DNA of 31,439 nucleotides, taken from the NCBI GenBank assembly GCA_000969725.1, contig JXSR01S045191.1; one strand, written 5' to 3'. The notes below the pieces were generated by a model that saw only the letters and a list, made by a program, of their open reading frames with translations, was not told the DNA's origin and ran no database searches. Both the position numbers and the translations under genes were made by a program. Shown piece after piece: positions 1-13,300 of this stretch (the first letter of the stretch is position 1; each line of letters begins with the position of its first letter). Source of the stretch: Ophiothrix spiculata (taxonomy: Eukaryota; Echinodermata; Ophiuroidea; Amphilepidida; Ophiotrichidae).

Positions 1-27
1 TAGTAAAAGACAGTATATATTAAGAAA

Positions 28-345
28 TAGACCAATCATGGTCATACTTTGAATAAAAAATGGTATAGGAGCCAAGAATTGCACGTTTACTGAGCTCTTT
101 CAAGAGTTTTTTGCACATGTTTTTTTGAGTTTTGTTCCCAGAGATTAATTTGACAATTGTTTGGATATGGCACTTGTTTTCATCAGTCATTAAACCTCTA
201 CTGCCAATTTCAATGCAAAATAGTTTGGCATCTTAATTCAGCTCCTGGAGATCAAGGATCAGGCTGGAATATCTATTGGTCTTGCGTTCATGAGCATTGC
301 GGATGTTCTGCTCAAATGGAATGGTGAGCTCAATGATGGCAATTG
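28..345 (-). mobile_element. Retroelement ORF remnant, C-terminal to a reverse transcriptase (fossil)
   Basis: Read on the minus strand, this stretch gives a protein-like segment with ELTIPFEQNIRNAHERK, then a GSRGL(M/V)T motif and LLKELSKRAILGSYTIF. I recall this arrangement (ELTVPFE..I..AHERK..RY..L) from ORFs annotated as reverse-transcriptase-containing in aquatic invertebrates. It is broken and truncated at both ends. The family is not resolved. A separate dispersed repeat adjoins at its upstream side. Confidence 0.5.
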
Positions 346-575
346 TTTGAATTAGGGTTGTTTTGGGGGATTAAAGGGTGAATCAGGTGTCACTGTTTAG
401 GATATTAAAAACAGCCATTTTAAAGAAATATGGTACTTTTTCAAACCCTTGTGTGAAAGCAGTATCAGTAAAATATTTGTTTAAGATGTAAATTGGGGGG
501 GAAAGGTATATTTGGCTTCAGAAAAAGTCATCCTTTACAGGTGTTTTGAAAAACTGTGGTCTTGCCTGGTTACAA
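345..575 (+). repeat. Dispersed repeat, copy 1 (matches 30637-30943)
   Basis: Blocks such as AGGGTGAATCAGGTG, TACTTTTTCAAACCCT, GGTATATTTGGCTTCAG and TGTTTTGAAAAACTGTGGTC recur in the same order and orientation near 30660-30915. That copy has long terminal inverted repeats; this copy lacks recognisable ends and looks older or truncated. Confidence 0.75.
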
Positions 576-1274
576 TCATAGGCTTTACTGACACCCCTTT
601 GTTCATGTACAACACAAAATAAACTGGACCCTTAGTTATTTGATGTGACATGAATCATACATTTTTGGTAATTTGATTGGTTATAGATGTTCATATTGGC
701 AAAAATGCTACAATAAAAGATCAAATATTCCATTTTTGCCTTGTTAAATGGGACATTCTTTCCATCTTTCATTTAATAAGAATATTTTAACCATATTGCA
801 CTCATAACATCCATTATTAAATGCAAATTTCATCACATTTTGCATTCTTTTTATTTTCAGAATGCACCATAAGCAAATAATCTGTAAATCCAAAATTAAT
901 GTGTGTAGCAGTGAATCCTGACTTTTTTTGCAAAACCTGAACTCTTCATGTTCATATTTATAGAAAGTTGAAATCTTTTTTGGTGACTAGTATGTGATTT
1001 CACAATAAAGGATACCTTTGGCTTAAAAAATTATACAGATCAAAGCCACTTGAATATTCTTTAACTAACAATTTCAAATTGATATTGGGATCCCAAAATT
1101 GTTATGTGTACTCACAGGAAATCATGTCTCAAATAATGCAATTTTGCTAACGAGTGAGCAAAAGCAATTTGCATGACCACTTTATTAAGACTAGTTTTGA
1201 TCAAACCCATCTTCAAAAACCTAGAATCATCTCTTTACTTTATACTGGATATTCCCATTTTCATTTCATTGCAG
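576..1274 (+). other. Intron, nothing recognised
   Basis: AT-rich sequence upstream of the first motor exon. No kinase-domain exon, RNA gene or repeat family was recognised here. The missing kinase exons must lie upstream of the window. Confidence 0.6.
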
Positions 1275-1374
1275 ATGTGGTAAATTGAATCCTATATTTA
1301 CTCACGGTATAACTACTTTGGTTAGGAATCGACATTTGGTGGATGATCTAGCTAAACTTGATCATATTGATGAG
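1275..1374 (+). CDS. MYO3: Myosin III exon 1 in window: start of motor head
   Basis: Acceptor ATTGCAG ends at 1274 and donor GTAAGA starts at 1375. The first base completes a split codon from an upstream exon outside the window. The rest encodes 33 residues ending [14 protein letters not shown], which fits the opening of myosin heads (DDL..L..ID..), just after the kinase-motor linker in class III proteins. It ends in phase 0. Confidence 0.8.
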
Positions 1375-4300
1375 GTAAGAAAAAAGAAACATTCTCTGTG
1401 ATTATCAGATCTATTAGATGCAGGGATTCAGAGGTCACCCTAGTTTGAAACCAGTTTCAAAGTTAAGTAAAATAAATGGTTTTGACCCTGTTTTCAATTC
1501 AAGTAGTTTGAAAAGGACTTCATTTAAATTTCATATTGTGAAGTCATTGACATGCAAGCTTATAATTGTCCATTAGAGCAAAACTATTAGTTCTGACTTC
1601 AGGATATTTTCCCTTGATCGTTTCACATTTAAACAAATTCCATTTTTAGTAAAGTTAACACATACAGGTTATATCAATTCCGTAGATTAAAGAAAGTGCA
1701 GTTAGGAAACAGGTCTCTTTGCAACCTAAAAATTCGGCTAAGCTATAGGGGATTGCGTCACGCGGACACTATGCTTGGACCGACGCTGTGTGAGTGCGTA
1801 GTGACCCCACTCTGCATTCTGTTGCACACTACTATTACTTGACTAAAACACCATACGCATCTTACATTTTTCTGTTAAATTGTGTGTAAGCAAGGAACAG
1901 CGATTGACGGGCTTGATAGCCACATTCTCAGTCACATTACCATTATGTTGCCGGAGAACGGTAATCATTGATAACAGCAACAATAACCAATGTCTTTTTT
2001 ACGACTATAACATACCATTACATGTCATATTTTGTTGATTTTCAGTCTGTGATTTCACGATATCTATCTGAGCGTTACATGAAGGGACAAATCTACACTC
2101 ATATAGGGGATATACTTCTTGCTGTTAATCCCTTTACTCAATTAACTATATACGACAATATGGTAAGTTACAACAAACATGCTAAGATACAAGGGGGTAT
2201 CAAAAAGTTTAAAACTTTAGCCAGAAGAAATAGAGCCAAGAACGTAAATTTGTTATGACATACTTAAGGCATCTCTGCATACTCAATGTGCAAAGTAACA
2301 CATTTCTCCCACTTTTAAGTGATTCTCCACAGACCATTATTATAGGGATCCTCTCTATTGAAAAAATCTGTTATTATATTCGAATGAAAATTCAGTCGTC
2401 TTTGTTTTATTATGTCATTGTGACGTCATTCATCGATCGATTTCCATAATTTTGATATCAATGGAAAGAGGAAAACCCATCCTTTACTATGGTATCAAAC
2501 AATTAAACTTTGGTTGTGTCATTAAGATTTACTGGGCCCTGTAATCCTTCAAACGCAGGGACTTCATTATGCTACATGGCTCAATTTCCACTATGCAATT
2601 TATTTAATAAGCGGGTAGGTAGATGACATCAATCCCCTCTTGTAAAGAAAGTAAAACTATTTTTGAGACCATTTCTGCACCACAAGACGAGTGACTTCTC
2701 TGACAAAATTTCACTGATATAGCTTCATGCTTTCTGGGTAAAGTTTAAAACTTTTTGATACCCCCTCGTAAATAGGACTGTAGCATGGGATGTACGATGA
2801 AGTGAAAAAAGGAAAGGCTGGTGGAAAGGTGAATATATGTGACACGTTACATCAATAGTTGCAACTTAGCGGCAAACTCCACTCTGAGCTACAGCCGTCT
2901 GAAGTTGAAACTGAGTGAAAAATGGTTGGGAGATTGATTTTTAGATATTGTAAAAACTAAGTCCTTGAAGTAAATATTTTCATTGAATGATCTTGTTTTC
3001 TGAAAATATACACTCTAAATGTGAAAAAATTGAGTTGTTTGTGACCAAGTCAGATCCAGTTTTCACTGAAAATGTAAATGGGACCATCACTTGTCATAAT
3101 TTTCAAATGCATTTTTCTCAGAAGTGTGTTTTTTTAATCAGTCAATGTTGTCATTTTTTGGGTTTTTTTTCATAGCCCAGAAACCAAATGTCCAATGCCT
3201 TTAATTTCCTGTCATTTAAGCTGATTACACAAGCTTTCCAGTCATACTGAAAACTCAGTTTTGATTTTGGGACCCAGCATGTACCTTTTGATGTAATGCA
3301 TTACATATTGATGTGTTTCCAAAACCAGTTACAATTATAGAGATATGCAAAAGCACACAATTTTTTTTTTATTTCTTTTCAACCATATAAACTGAAGAGA
3401 TATGTTATACTGCACCCCAATGTGGACCATTGACACAGGAGACAAAAGCTTGTGACTTCTGTGAAAATGAGGGAGCTCGGTTAGCACAGCGGTATTTCCC
3501 TCGCTTATTTGCACCAATGAGTCCCGGGTGCGACTACCGGCGCTGTATGTGCATTAGGTTTTCAGTCCATGCTCACTTCCTCAGGTTCTTCTCCGGGTAC
3601 TCCGGTCTTCAAAACTAATTTAATTAAAGAAAGATCTTGGCCCCAATGGAAATAAGCTTCATTAGAGGTTCTCTTGGCGGTTGGCCTAAAGGATTCTTTC
3701 TTTCTTTCTGAACTACAGAGAAATTAGAGTAAAGTTTGAACCACCGAAAAGTTAGTAAAGTTTCTTGCCCAAGGCAAGAAACAAGGACATTACATTATTT
3801 TGGAGCTTGAACCTGGGACGTCTGTATTATGCTTTATTTGTATAAATTGAGTTTACTTAACATTCTGTTTTATTTCTTACAGCATTCTGATCTATACAAG
3901 CATTCAACCAAAGCTAACAATCCGCCTCATATATTTGGAATGGCGGATGCTACTTACCAATCTATGCTTTATCATAACCAAAACCAGGTAAGGTCTGTAG
4001 GTTAATCTTTTGAAAAAGAAAGTTCACAAAGTAAGAAGTCTGACTTCAATCATTAAGCTTCAACAAAATCATGCTTGTAATTTCTGAAGAGAAGTTCATT
4101 TCTGACCTTACATTGTAAGTTGACATTTTTAAATTTGCTAAGTAGTGCAAAATACATCTAAAAGTCTATTCTGACAAAATTTTAGAATTTACCAGATTTT
4201 GTTCACACCTTTGAATTCCTTGTAAAGCATCCACTTTCATTTCTTGAGAAACAAATTATTCTAGAAGAAGCTGAGATGGAAAAGCAACCTTATGTACTGG

Positions 4301-7300
4301 CATGTCGTGGTTTGTAGAAACATAAATCCAACTCTGGGTATCTTATAAACTTGAAACAAAACTTAATTTTGAAGCCTAAGGGTGTGTGTTCTGATCACTT
4401 TCTTTCACAAAATCAAATTGGACATTTTAATACCACATGAAATGCATATACTTCTCAAAACAACTGTAAATTTTCATTTCCATTATGATTCGTTGAATAG
4501 ATATGGTCAAAATAGTGCTAAATTATTGAAATATTTTGTTAACAAAATAAATATACTATACATTTCTATGGGTCACTATAAGACATATTTTTGCCTTTAG
4601 GAAATGGCAGTTATTTCAAATACGACTCTTTTGCACTCACATGTCGATTATTTTATTCCCCAATGTTGTTGCTATGGCATTAAACAATTTGCTCTATTCT
4701 CTTCTCATTCACAGTGCCTTATTGTAAGTGGAGAAAGTGGAGCAGGGAAAACACAAAGTGCCAATTATCTTGTACAGCAGCTGACCAAATTAGGAAAGGT
4801 AGATGCATGATTAGGTTTAAGGTTAAAGGAGACAACCTGTATGGGGACACTCTTGCATACACATTGCACATATCATAGTGCATGTATTGTTTGTAGCAAT
4901 TTGACCAGAATCTATACTCTTGCAATGTTGCTGGTGAGGGATTAGCCACACTGACTTCAAAGCAAGTCTGTAAGCTTATCTCAGCAAGATAGATATTATT
5001 GATTCCTTAGTCAAGAGGAACATGTGAGAGCTGATGCCCTGCTCAGTGATGAGAACTCAGGGATTCGAGCCTTCAACTCTGAAGCTCTATTATCTGATTA
5101 TTAAGAATCAAAACTTTACACCCACACAATCATGATTTTTGCATATGCATATGAATGTTTATGGACAGATGACTGTTGCTGGACACACAATTTTATAGAT
5201 TCTGTAGTCCATCTTGACGGACCTCACAAGTGAGCATGGTCAACTTACTCTGTAAACTACCTGCTGGTTTTCTCATTCTGAAAATTAGTGACCAGTCAAT
5301 TCTAGCTTATCAAATAGAGGTATTATGTAATAGATGGTTGTTATATTTGACTCTGATGTGAATATAATAAAGATTATTGGTGGAAAAAGTATACTTTAGG
5401 TCCCATCAAAAACTTCACCCATGACCCGACCCCAACTCCTTGACTATGACCCGACCCTAACCCTAACACTTACCCTAAACACACCCTAACCCTTACCCTA
5501 AACCCTAACTCTAAAATATTGGATGGGACCTAAAGTGTACTTGGTCCTTATTGGCCATCAATAACTGCTCATTCTTGAGTTAGAGGGTGCTATCACATTT
5601 CACTTGCCTTGGATTTCAAAAGCATGATTTGTAAAGTTGCGAAGTTTATCTTGATGGACTATAGATTCTGCTATTCTGGTAAAGAGTACAAATATTGTAC
5701 ACTTAATTTAGTTTTCTCCAGATACCCTTTGGTTTCCATCCACTTTTGCTGCTTCTTCATTCCCTAATGGATCCCAACGGAAATAAGAAATGGAAAGAGG
5801 CTTCCTTAGAATGATCATCATTGGAACGGCCTAAACAAATCTTTCTTTTTTAACAGGCAGTAGACCATTCCTTACAATTGCGGGTTCTTCAGGTGAACCC
5901 ACTACTAGAGGCCTTTGGCAATGCACAAACAGTAATCAATGACAATTCCAGTAGATTTGGCAAGTTTTTGGAGCTTTATTTTACCGAGACTGGCCATGTA
6001 ATTGGGGCTGAAATCACACAGTATTTGTTGGAGAAGTCTAGAGTGGTACATCAGGGAAGGTAAGGATGTATTTGGCACTATTAGTGATTCAGTGATAAGA
6101 TGAGGGCTTATCACATTTGGTTCAAATCGAAATTTGGAAATCTCCATCTGGCTATTTCTAGAAAATGTGTGACCTGCTATATCGAAAGGTACCCAAAATC
6201 AAAACTGATATGTTAGACTCATCTGAAAACTCTGAGATTTTCAGTTTTAAAGTCACCTCTTGCTTTTGGTTATTGGATGTTCGGTTACAAAGTTACCTCC
6301 AAATTGGTTAAAGTCATTGGGCTGATTTGGAAAACTGTAGGTTTGAGAAAGCCAAGTATAAAGTTTTTGGACTGAGTAAGGAGAGAGTTATTTTTTATCT
6401 TGGTTTTTAAAACATTTTTCTTATGTTTTGGATGATGTAACCTGATTAATATGATAGACGACACTTCAAAGGGAACATTTCTGATGAAATTAGAAATTCG
6501 ACCTTTGGTGCGATTTTTGACTATACTCAGCTTCAATGGCCCGCATCACGTAATATACTATGCCACAACCTTAAGGTGTTTGGTCCATGATAGATCCGCC
6601 CGAAGAATTTTAGTAAAAATCGGCATAAATGATATTTTATTGATGTAGAACCGATTTTTAAAATAAAAATTGGGGGTCACCGGACTCGTTTTTGCATGAG
6701 AGTCGGTTTAAACACAGCATTTTTGAGGTTTTTTTGGGAAAAATTAGTACAGGGGTCTATGGGAAATGTGGCAAAAGTGAAATTATTTAGTGTTGATTCA
6801 AAAAGTCTGCCCGAGCATTTTTGTTAATTTTTTCACAAAAGTTGCGCACAAGTATGTTCTTACAAAGAAAAAAATAAAAATTGGGGGTCACCGACTTAGT
6901 TTGTGAGAAAAATAATAAAATATGGCAATTTTTAGCTTCAAAACACTACTCAGAGTATATGTGCATGCGTATTGCGGCGCTTACCTACTCCGAAACTAGC
7001 GCGTACTGGTACGCGTGGACGGCGTGTGGACCAAACACCTTAAGGTCCCTACACATATGTGGACTTGCTACAATGGGAAGCATTGCACATCAAGAAAAAC
7101 TCTGACAGGAGATGTAGTAGAGTCACTTCTAACAGATAATAAGCTCAATCCTCAATTTTCCTGTTACCTGTTTATGCCCAGTTGCTCCTAAGCATATTGA
7201 AATATTTTTGTATATTTACGCATACTGTAAAGCATGTTAATTTCGCGAGGTATTTAATTTCGCGAATTTCGCGAGGGAAAAGAATTCGCAAAATTATATC

Positions 7301-10300
7301 CTTGCGAAAATTTTGTCCAAGTTCATGTTTTTTTATTAAGAAATAAACTAGAGCTCTTTTACATGTGTAAAAACACTTTGTTTTTATGTCAAGCAGCGTT
7401 CTACTAAAGCTCACCCCTATCTTGTAATGGGAATGGTCCATTTATGTAAACAAAGTTGTCTGGCTAGCGGTCGGCAATCGGCAAGGTCGAAGTAGACTAT
7501 GCAGTGTCTGATTGAGTGGGGTTTGCTCGTAAAAGATTTGATTTATTTCTGCAACATGGCTGTTTGCTTTTACAATTGTTTATAAACATCATGTGTGGAG
7601 CCTTTTTTCTTGCATATTTTAAAGGTATTATAGTAATATTTTGACAGGAACATAGGAAACTAGAAGATAATGTATGGCCTTCCGAATTCGGAAGACATAC
7701 ATAAATCATCACAAATTTCAATCTCGCGAAATTTAATACTCGCGAAAATGTCACTTCTTGCGAATTCGCGAAATAAAGTACCCGCGAAATTTAAGTGTTT
7801 TACAGTATTTCAATTAGTATTTTAAAGATAAAGAACTCTTCAGGGAGGAGCTAAGAAACTATGGTTTAGATAACTGAATTGTTTGTGTTTTTACATCTAT
7901 TTTTTTCATTGCACACTAAAATAGATACAACAGATTTTTCTACAGTTTTCCCGAGCCTGTTTTTTTGTAATAGACCAAAAAGAAAGAGAGAGAGAGATCT
8001 TATAAAAATCTAATATTATATTTCTTTCTTTATAATTAATTCTTTTTTTTTCAGAGGAGAGAGGAATTTTCACATCTTTTATCATTTCTTAGAGGGTCTT
8101 GCCAGCCAGGGTAAACTGGACTCCTACCAACTCCACATCAAAAGACGATACAGGTATGGTCATGTCATCATATGAGTGCAAGAAAGGCATACCTGCAATG
8201 GCTGCCACATGTGATATTTATTGAACTTCTTGTCACTAGAATACAACAAAACCTTCAAAATTTGTCTACTTTTTCAATGGCTCTTGAAATGGTTCTTCAG
8301 GTGACACCGTCGCCTGAACAACCATTTCAAGGTGTCACCTGTAGAACCATTTCAAGATCCATTGACCCTAGACTGGACATTATACAGTGTGCTTTGCAAA
8401 ATTATGAAAAATGGTGATTATTGCAGACAAGACTTCTTGCACTCATGATGATTTATCTGTTTTGGTAGGATTTGATATGCCCCTACACAAGAACTGAATT
8501 AACATTTATCTGAATTCATAACCTAGTAGGAGTTACTAAATGAGTAACATGCGTCGTAATTGTCCAAGAGTGTTATTTCAAAGAAGCATTAGCCAAGGAA
8601 TATTGAAGGTTGGGGAAGGGACACAAATACGATACTGTGAGTAAAAATTGGTTGAATAAACTCATTTTATGTTGATTTCTGATATTGACATGTTTTTGTA
8701 CTATTCAATATTAAATGTGTTTGCACTATTCAGTAGGTACAAATTCTGATTCTGTACGTTTTTTAAAATTATGGAAAATCATGGGCAATCTCTTTTAAAT
8801 TTAATAAAGGGTGTAGAAATAATCGTAACTAATCGTAAATAATAAGTTATCGTACCTATTTATAAGAAAAAGGACAAATTGGATTGTTCCAACTTAAAGC
8901 CTCCTTAGTCTGGCAGGGAAAGTATTCTGCAGCATTCTGCACAAAAGAATGCAAACTCAGACTGAACAGATTCTTGCTGAATCTCAGGCAGAATTCAGAC
9001 CAGGGAGAAGTACCGTCGACCAGTTATTCACACTCAGACAGCTCGCAGAATTGTATAATGAGAAAAAAAACCCACTCTACTGCTGCTAACATAGACTACC
9101 AAAAGGCTTTCGATATTGTCTGGAAAGAAGGCCTTTGGCAGGCAATGCACCGCCTTGGATACCCGAGAAAAACCATCAATCTTCTGACAGCTCTGTACGG
9201 ATCATCACAAAGCACCGTTAGAGTAAATGGTGACATAACATCGTGGTTCAGAACAAAAACTTGAGTCAGACAAGGATGCATACTATCACCCCAACTTTTC
9301 AATATCTTGCTGGAACTAGTATTGCGGTTAGCAATCCAAAATGAACAAATCGGAGCAAAAGTAAATGGCCAATATTAACAACCTCCGCTTCGCCGACGAC
9401 ATTGTAATCCTGGCAAATACTGAAAAAGATCTGCAGATGCTTGTCTCGAAAGTAGACTTATTCAGCAAAAAATTTGGACTGACAAGTAACATCAGTAAGA
9501 CCAAAATGTCCAAGTCATAAACAAAGAAAAGGTTACAATTGACATAAGATCGATGGGAAATCCTTGAAGCTGGTTAAAAACTTCATTTACCTTGGAGGTG
9601 TGATTTCAGAAAATCCATCAAGTATGAATGATATAAAAAGGAGAATTGGTCTGGCTATGGGGGCAATGCAAAAATGGCATCATATCTGGAAATCAAGAGA
9701 CATCAGATGTTCAACCAAGCCGGAACTATACTAGCTTTTAGTTCTGTCAATTGTCACTTACAGCGCTGAAACATGGACTATGAAAAAATCAGATCAACAG
9801 AGACGTAGATCTTTTGAAATGGCATGTTTAAGAAAAATACTTGGTCTTACATTACGAGACAGACTTAGAAATACCCATATCAGAGAGAGGCTGAACTACT
9901 CACAAGATCTCATTGATACCAAATATTTTGGTCACATAAAAAGAATGGGAAATGAACGCTACCCAAAAATCTTGCTAGAAGGACACACAGAGGGCAACAG
10001 ACCAAGAGGAAGACCTGAGAAAAGTGGTTGGAAGACATTAGAAAGTTCTGCGACAACAACAAGATTGCTAATATATCAGCTGCAGGCCACCTTACATCCA
10101 ACAGAGAAGACTGGAGGCATTTGGTTGTTGGGAAGCCATCTCCAAGACCAAACTTAGGAGGATGGCTTTAGGTTAGGTAGGTCAAGGTACAAATGATTGT
10201 TTGTTATTTAATTTTGTGTATCAATCTTTTGTTTTGTTTATGTACAGGTATTTACAGCATGGCTTACCAAAGTGTATCGATCAAGCCTGTGCCCAACGGT

Positions 10301-13300
10301 TAGAGAATATCCACAACTGCCTCGCAATCATAGGATTTACTGAGCTGGTGAGTGTATACATCAAATATGTGGGCTGCTCTGGCAAAATCAGAGGAGAGTC
10401 GCAAATTTATATTTTGAAAAAATGGCATCTTGTGTATTTAATTTGATAAAAAAAGATTCATAAATAAATCTAGGATAAATGCTATGTCTTCAACCAGCAT
10501 GTATAAATCTCTTCATTTGCATCTTTTTTCTTTGTACTACAGGAAATCTTGTCAGTGTACAAGATCCTAGCCGGCATCCTGCATACTGGCCAGATTAATT
10601 TCAGTGAAGCAGAGCAAACTCATACCATGAATAAGAGTACAATATCTAACCAAAAGACCATGTCGACAGGTAAGATTAACAATTCGGATGTGGGAGAGTG
10701 AGGTCCATGGGATCAAAGCTCTTAACTCTAGTCATCATTGTCTGTCCTGAAGATCAAATGCAACTGTTAAGGCTGAAGTATGGACTTGAAATACCAGGCT
10801 TTACTGATATTGTAACAGTTACCTCTCTGTACATATTGAATCAAGGTATTGGACCAGGGTAAGACAGGGAACTGAAAGGCCATGACCCGTGCATGAGTTT
10901 TAGTCTCAGTACATCCTTCACCTGAATGTTATTGGCCTTAGATTTGACACAATACTTGACTGAAATAGAACAATAAATATTATGTACTTTGTAATGGAAT
11001 TACCCTCTCTACCATACTCTTTGACGACCCCCCCCCCTTTTTAAATGACATTCAAATTGAATTCATGTTATTTTTCCTAGCTGCATACTACTTAGGAGTA
11101 GAATCCATAGACATGATGGAAGCTTTGACGACAACCACAGTAGTAACCAGAGGAGAGACCATAGTCCGTGCCAACAGTAAGGTCCAGGCAGAGGCTATCA
11201 GAGATGCTGTGTCCAAGACGCTGTATGGAAGACTGTTTAACTGGATCGTCAACAGGATAAATAGATTGCTTAGACCAAAGGAATCTGAAAAGTGAGTTTT
11301 GAGTGCCCATGATTATATGGTGGTCACCTGGAAGTGGCAGTGGTTTTTGTTTGTTTTGTTTTGTTTTGAGCACTATAAACAGGGTGGAACTAGTAGTTCT
11401 TTGCAATCATCCTGTGGTACACTGCATGGTGTTTTTGATGACCTAAGAATTAATGCTGAAAATTGTATGGTTCCAGACTTGAATCCTGGATTTCATTACA
11501 TTTTTATACAACATTTTTCTCTGTGTGGAACAAAGGAACTTAATCTCACAGACAGGCAAGCTAGCTCAATTGTTGTTAGGCATGGTTCCCAATTCATGAC
11601 GGAATGTCTTGACAAAATGTATTTTGAGTCATGACGCAAAAATATTAGGAGAAACGAATAACTACCATCTTTTAAGTGGTCTTTATAATAATAAAGCCCC
11701 TGGCGCAATTTTTCTGCATCATTTAATTCACTATTATACATTTATCTTTGAATCATGACTCAATATTTTTCTGCATCATGATCAAGACAAGTGCGTCAAG
11801 CCATTTCGTATGATTCAAAAGGTTTCATCATGAATTTGGAACCATGCCTTAAAACTCTTGTGTGGTCCTGAAACCTGGGGTTTATTTCACTAACATTATT
11901 TTCTGCAATGATTGCAAAAACTCTTGCAAACTAGAATCCATCACAAATATTGTTTGCGATTTCCATTTCACTAACATCTTTTCACTTTAATCTTCGTTGA
12001 CGAGCCTAACACAAACTTTGCGATGATCTCGTCCAAATATGGTGCAAATTAAATCACTTGATATCAAGAATTTGCGATGACTTCATTTGCACTTGCGATG
12101 TTTTCTTTGCGGATGGTCATAAGTAGGCCTACTCGCAAGATATTCATCGCAAACAAAATCATTGCATTTACTCTGCGATGATTTTCTTCATCGTAAAATC
12201 TTAGTGAAAATCGGTTTTGGGAAATGCATTGCAAACTTGCGATAATCTCTCGCTTCTGCAATGAAGTTCAGCATTTGCGATGGATTTAGACATGAGTGAA
12301 ATATGCCCCTGATCTCTTTAAATTTGTGAAGTTGATGCAATGTTTTGAAAGTGGATCGATATAGGCTTTGTGTCTACAGTTGGTTGTAACACTTGGAATA
12401 ATTCTGACGTAATTTCACCAATCATGACCAGCAAACATCTCTACAATGTTTTGATAGCCAGATGTGAATGACCAAGTGTACATATTGCCAGCACTTTTTT
12501 TTTCTTTCTAGATGTAGTTTTACACTTTTCAATTTTTATTTACACAGCTTGAAGCTCAAAGAAATTGGTATTCTGGATATCTTTGGATTTGAGAATTTCC
12601 TCGTCAACTCATTTGAACAACTATGCATCAATATTGCCAATGAACAGATCCAGTACTTCTTCAATCAGCACATATTTGCATTGGAACAGGTAGGAGGAAG
12701 GGAACTTGGTATGGGAGATGAGAGGGTTATTATTCTTATATCCAATGAACAAATCCAGTGCTTTTTTAATCAGCACATATTTGTCATGGACCAGGCCCGG
12801 CGGATCAACTCAATAGCATAAGGAGTACAACTTGTCTCCTGTTGTAATCAATTTCAAGAAAAAGCTATAACAATAATGCCAAAGTTTTGATTGAACTTTT
12901 ATTTACGAATTAACATTATGACCTGACACCATCAAGATAAATTGAATTTGCTGACCTGTCACAGAGCATAAACTAGGCCCAATGTGTTTAAATATGATTA
13001 AAAATGTATTTGCTGATGTGTTAAGCAAAGTATTAATGTTAGAACATCTTGGAAATATGTAAGAAGCAGACAGCAGTTCCAAATTGGGTTTGTCCTTGGT
13101 ATAGTGTTTAAGAGTTAAGGTGAAGCTGTTACCCGGGTGTGGGTGGAATTGTAAGTTAAAGACAAAATTGTGAAATGTTATCATTTCTGAAATGTTATCA
13201 CTTTTTATACAGAAAGAGTATGAGATTGAGGGGATAGATGTGGCCCACATAGACTACCAAGACAACCAACCAGTGCTGGATATGTTTCTACAAAGACCTG

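Noticed and set aside
5440-5515. A real telomere or chromosome end
   Set aside because: The CCCTAA units are degenerate, short, embedded between inverted repeats and inside an intron, and repeated at two other sites.
7172-7754. Minus-strand coding genes in the TTTCGCGA element
   Set aside because: The open readings coincide with the MITE and its inverted ends, show no domain, and are produced by its repeated motif composition.
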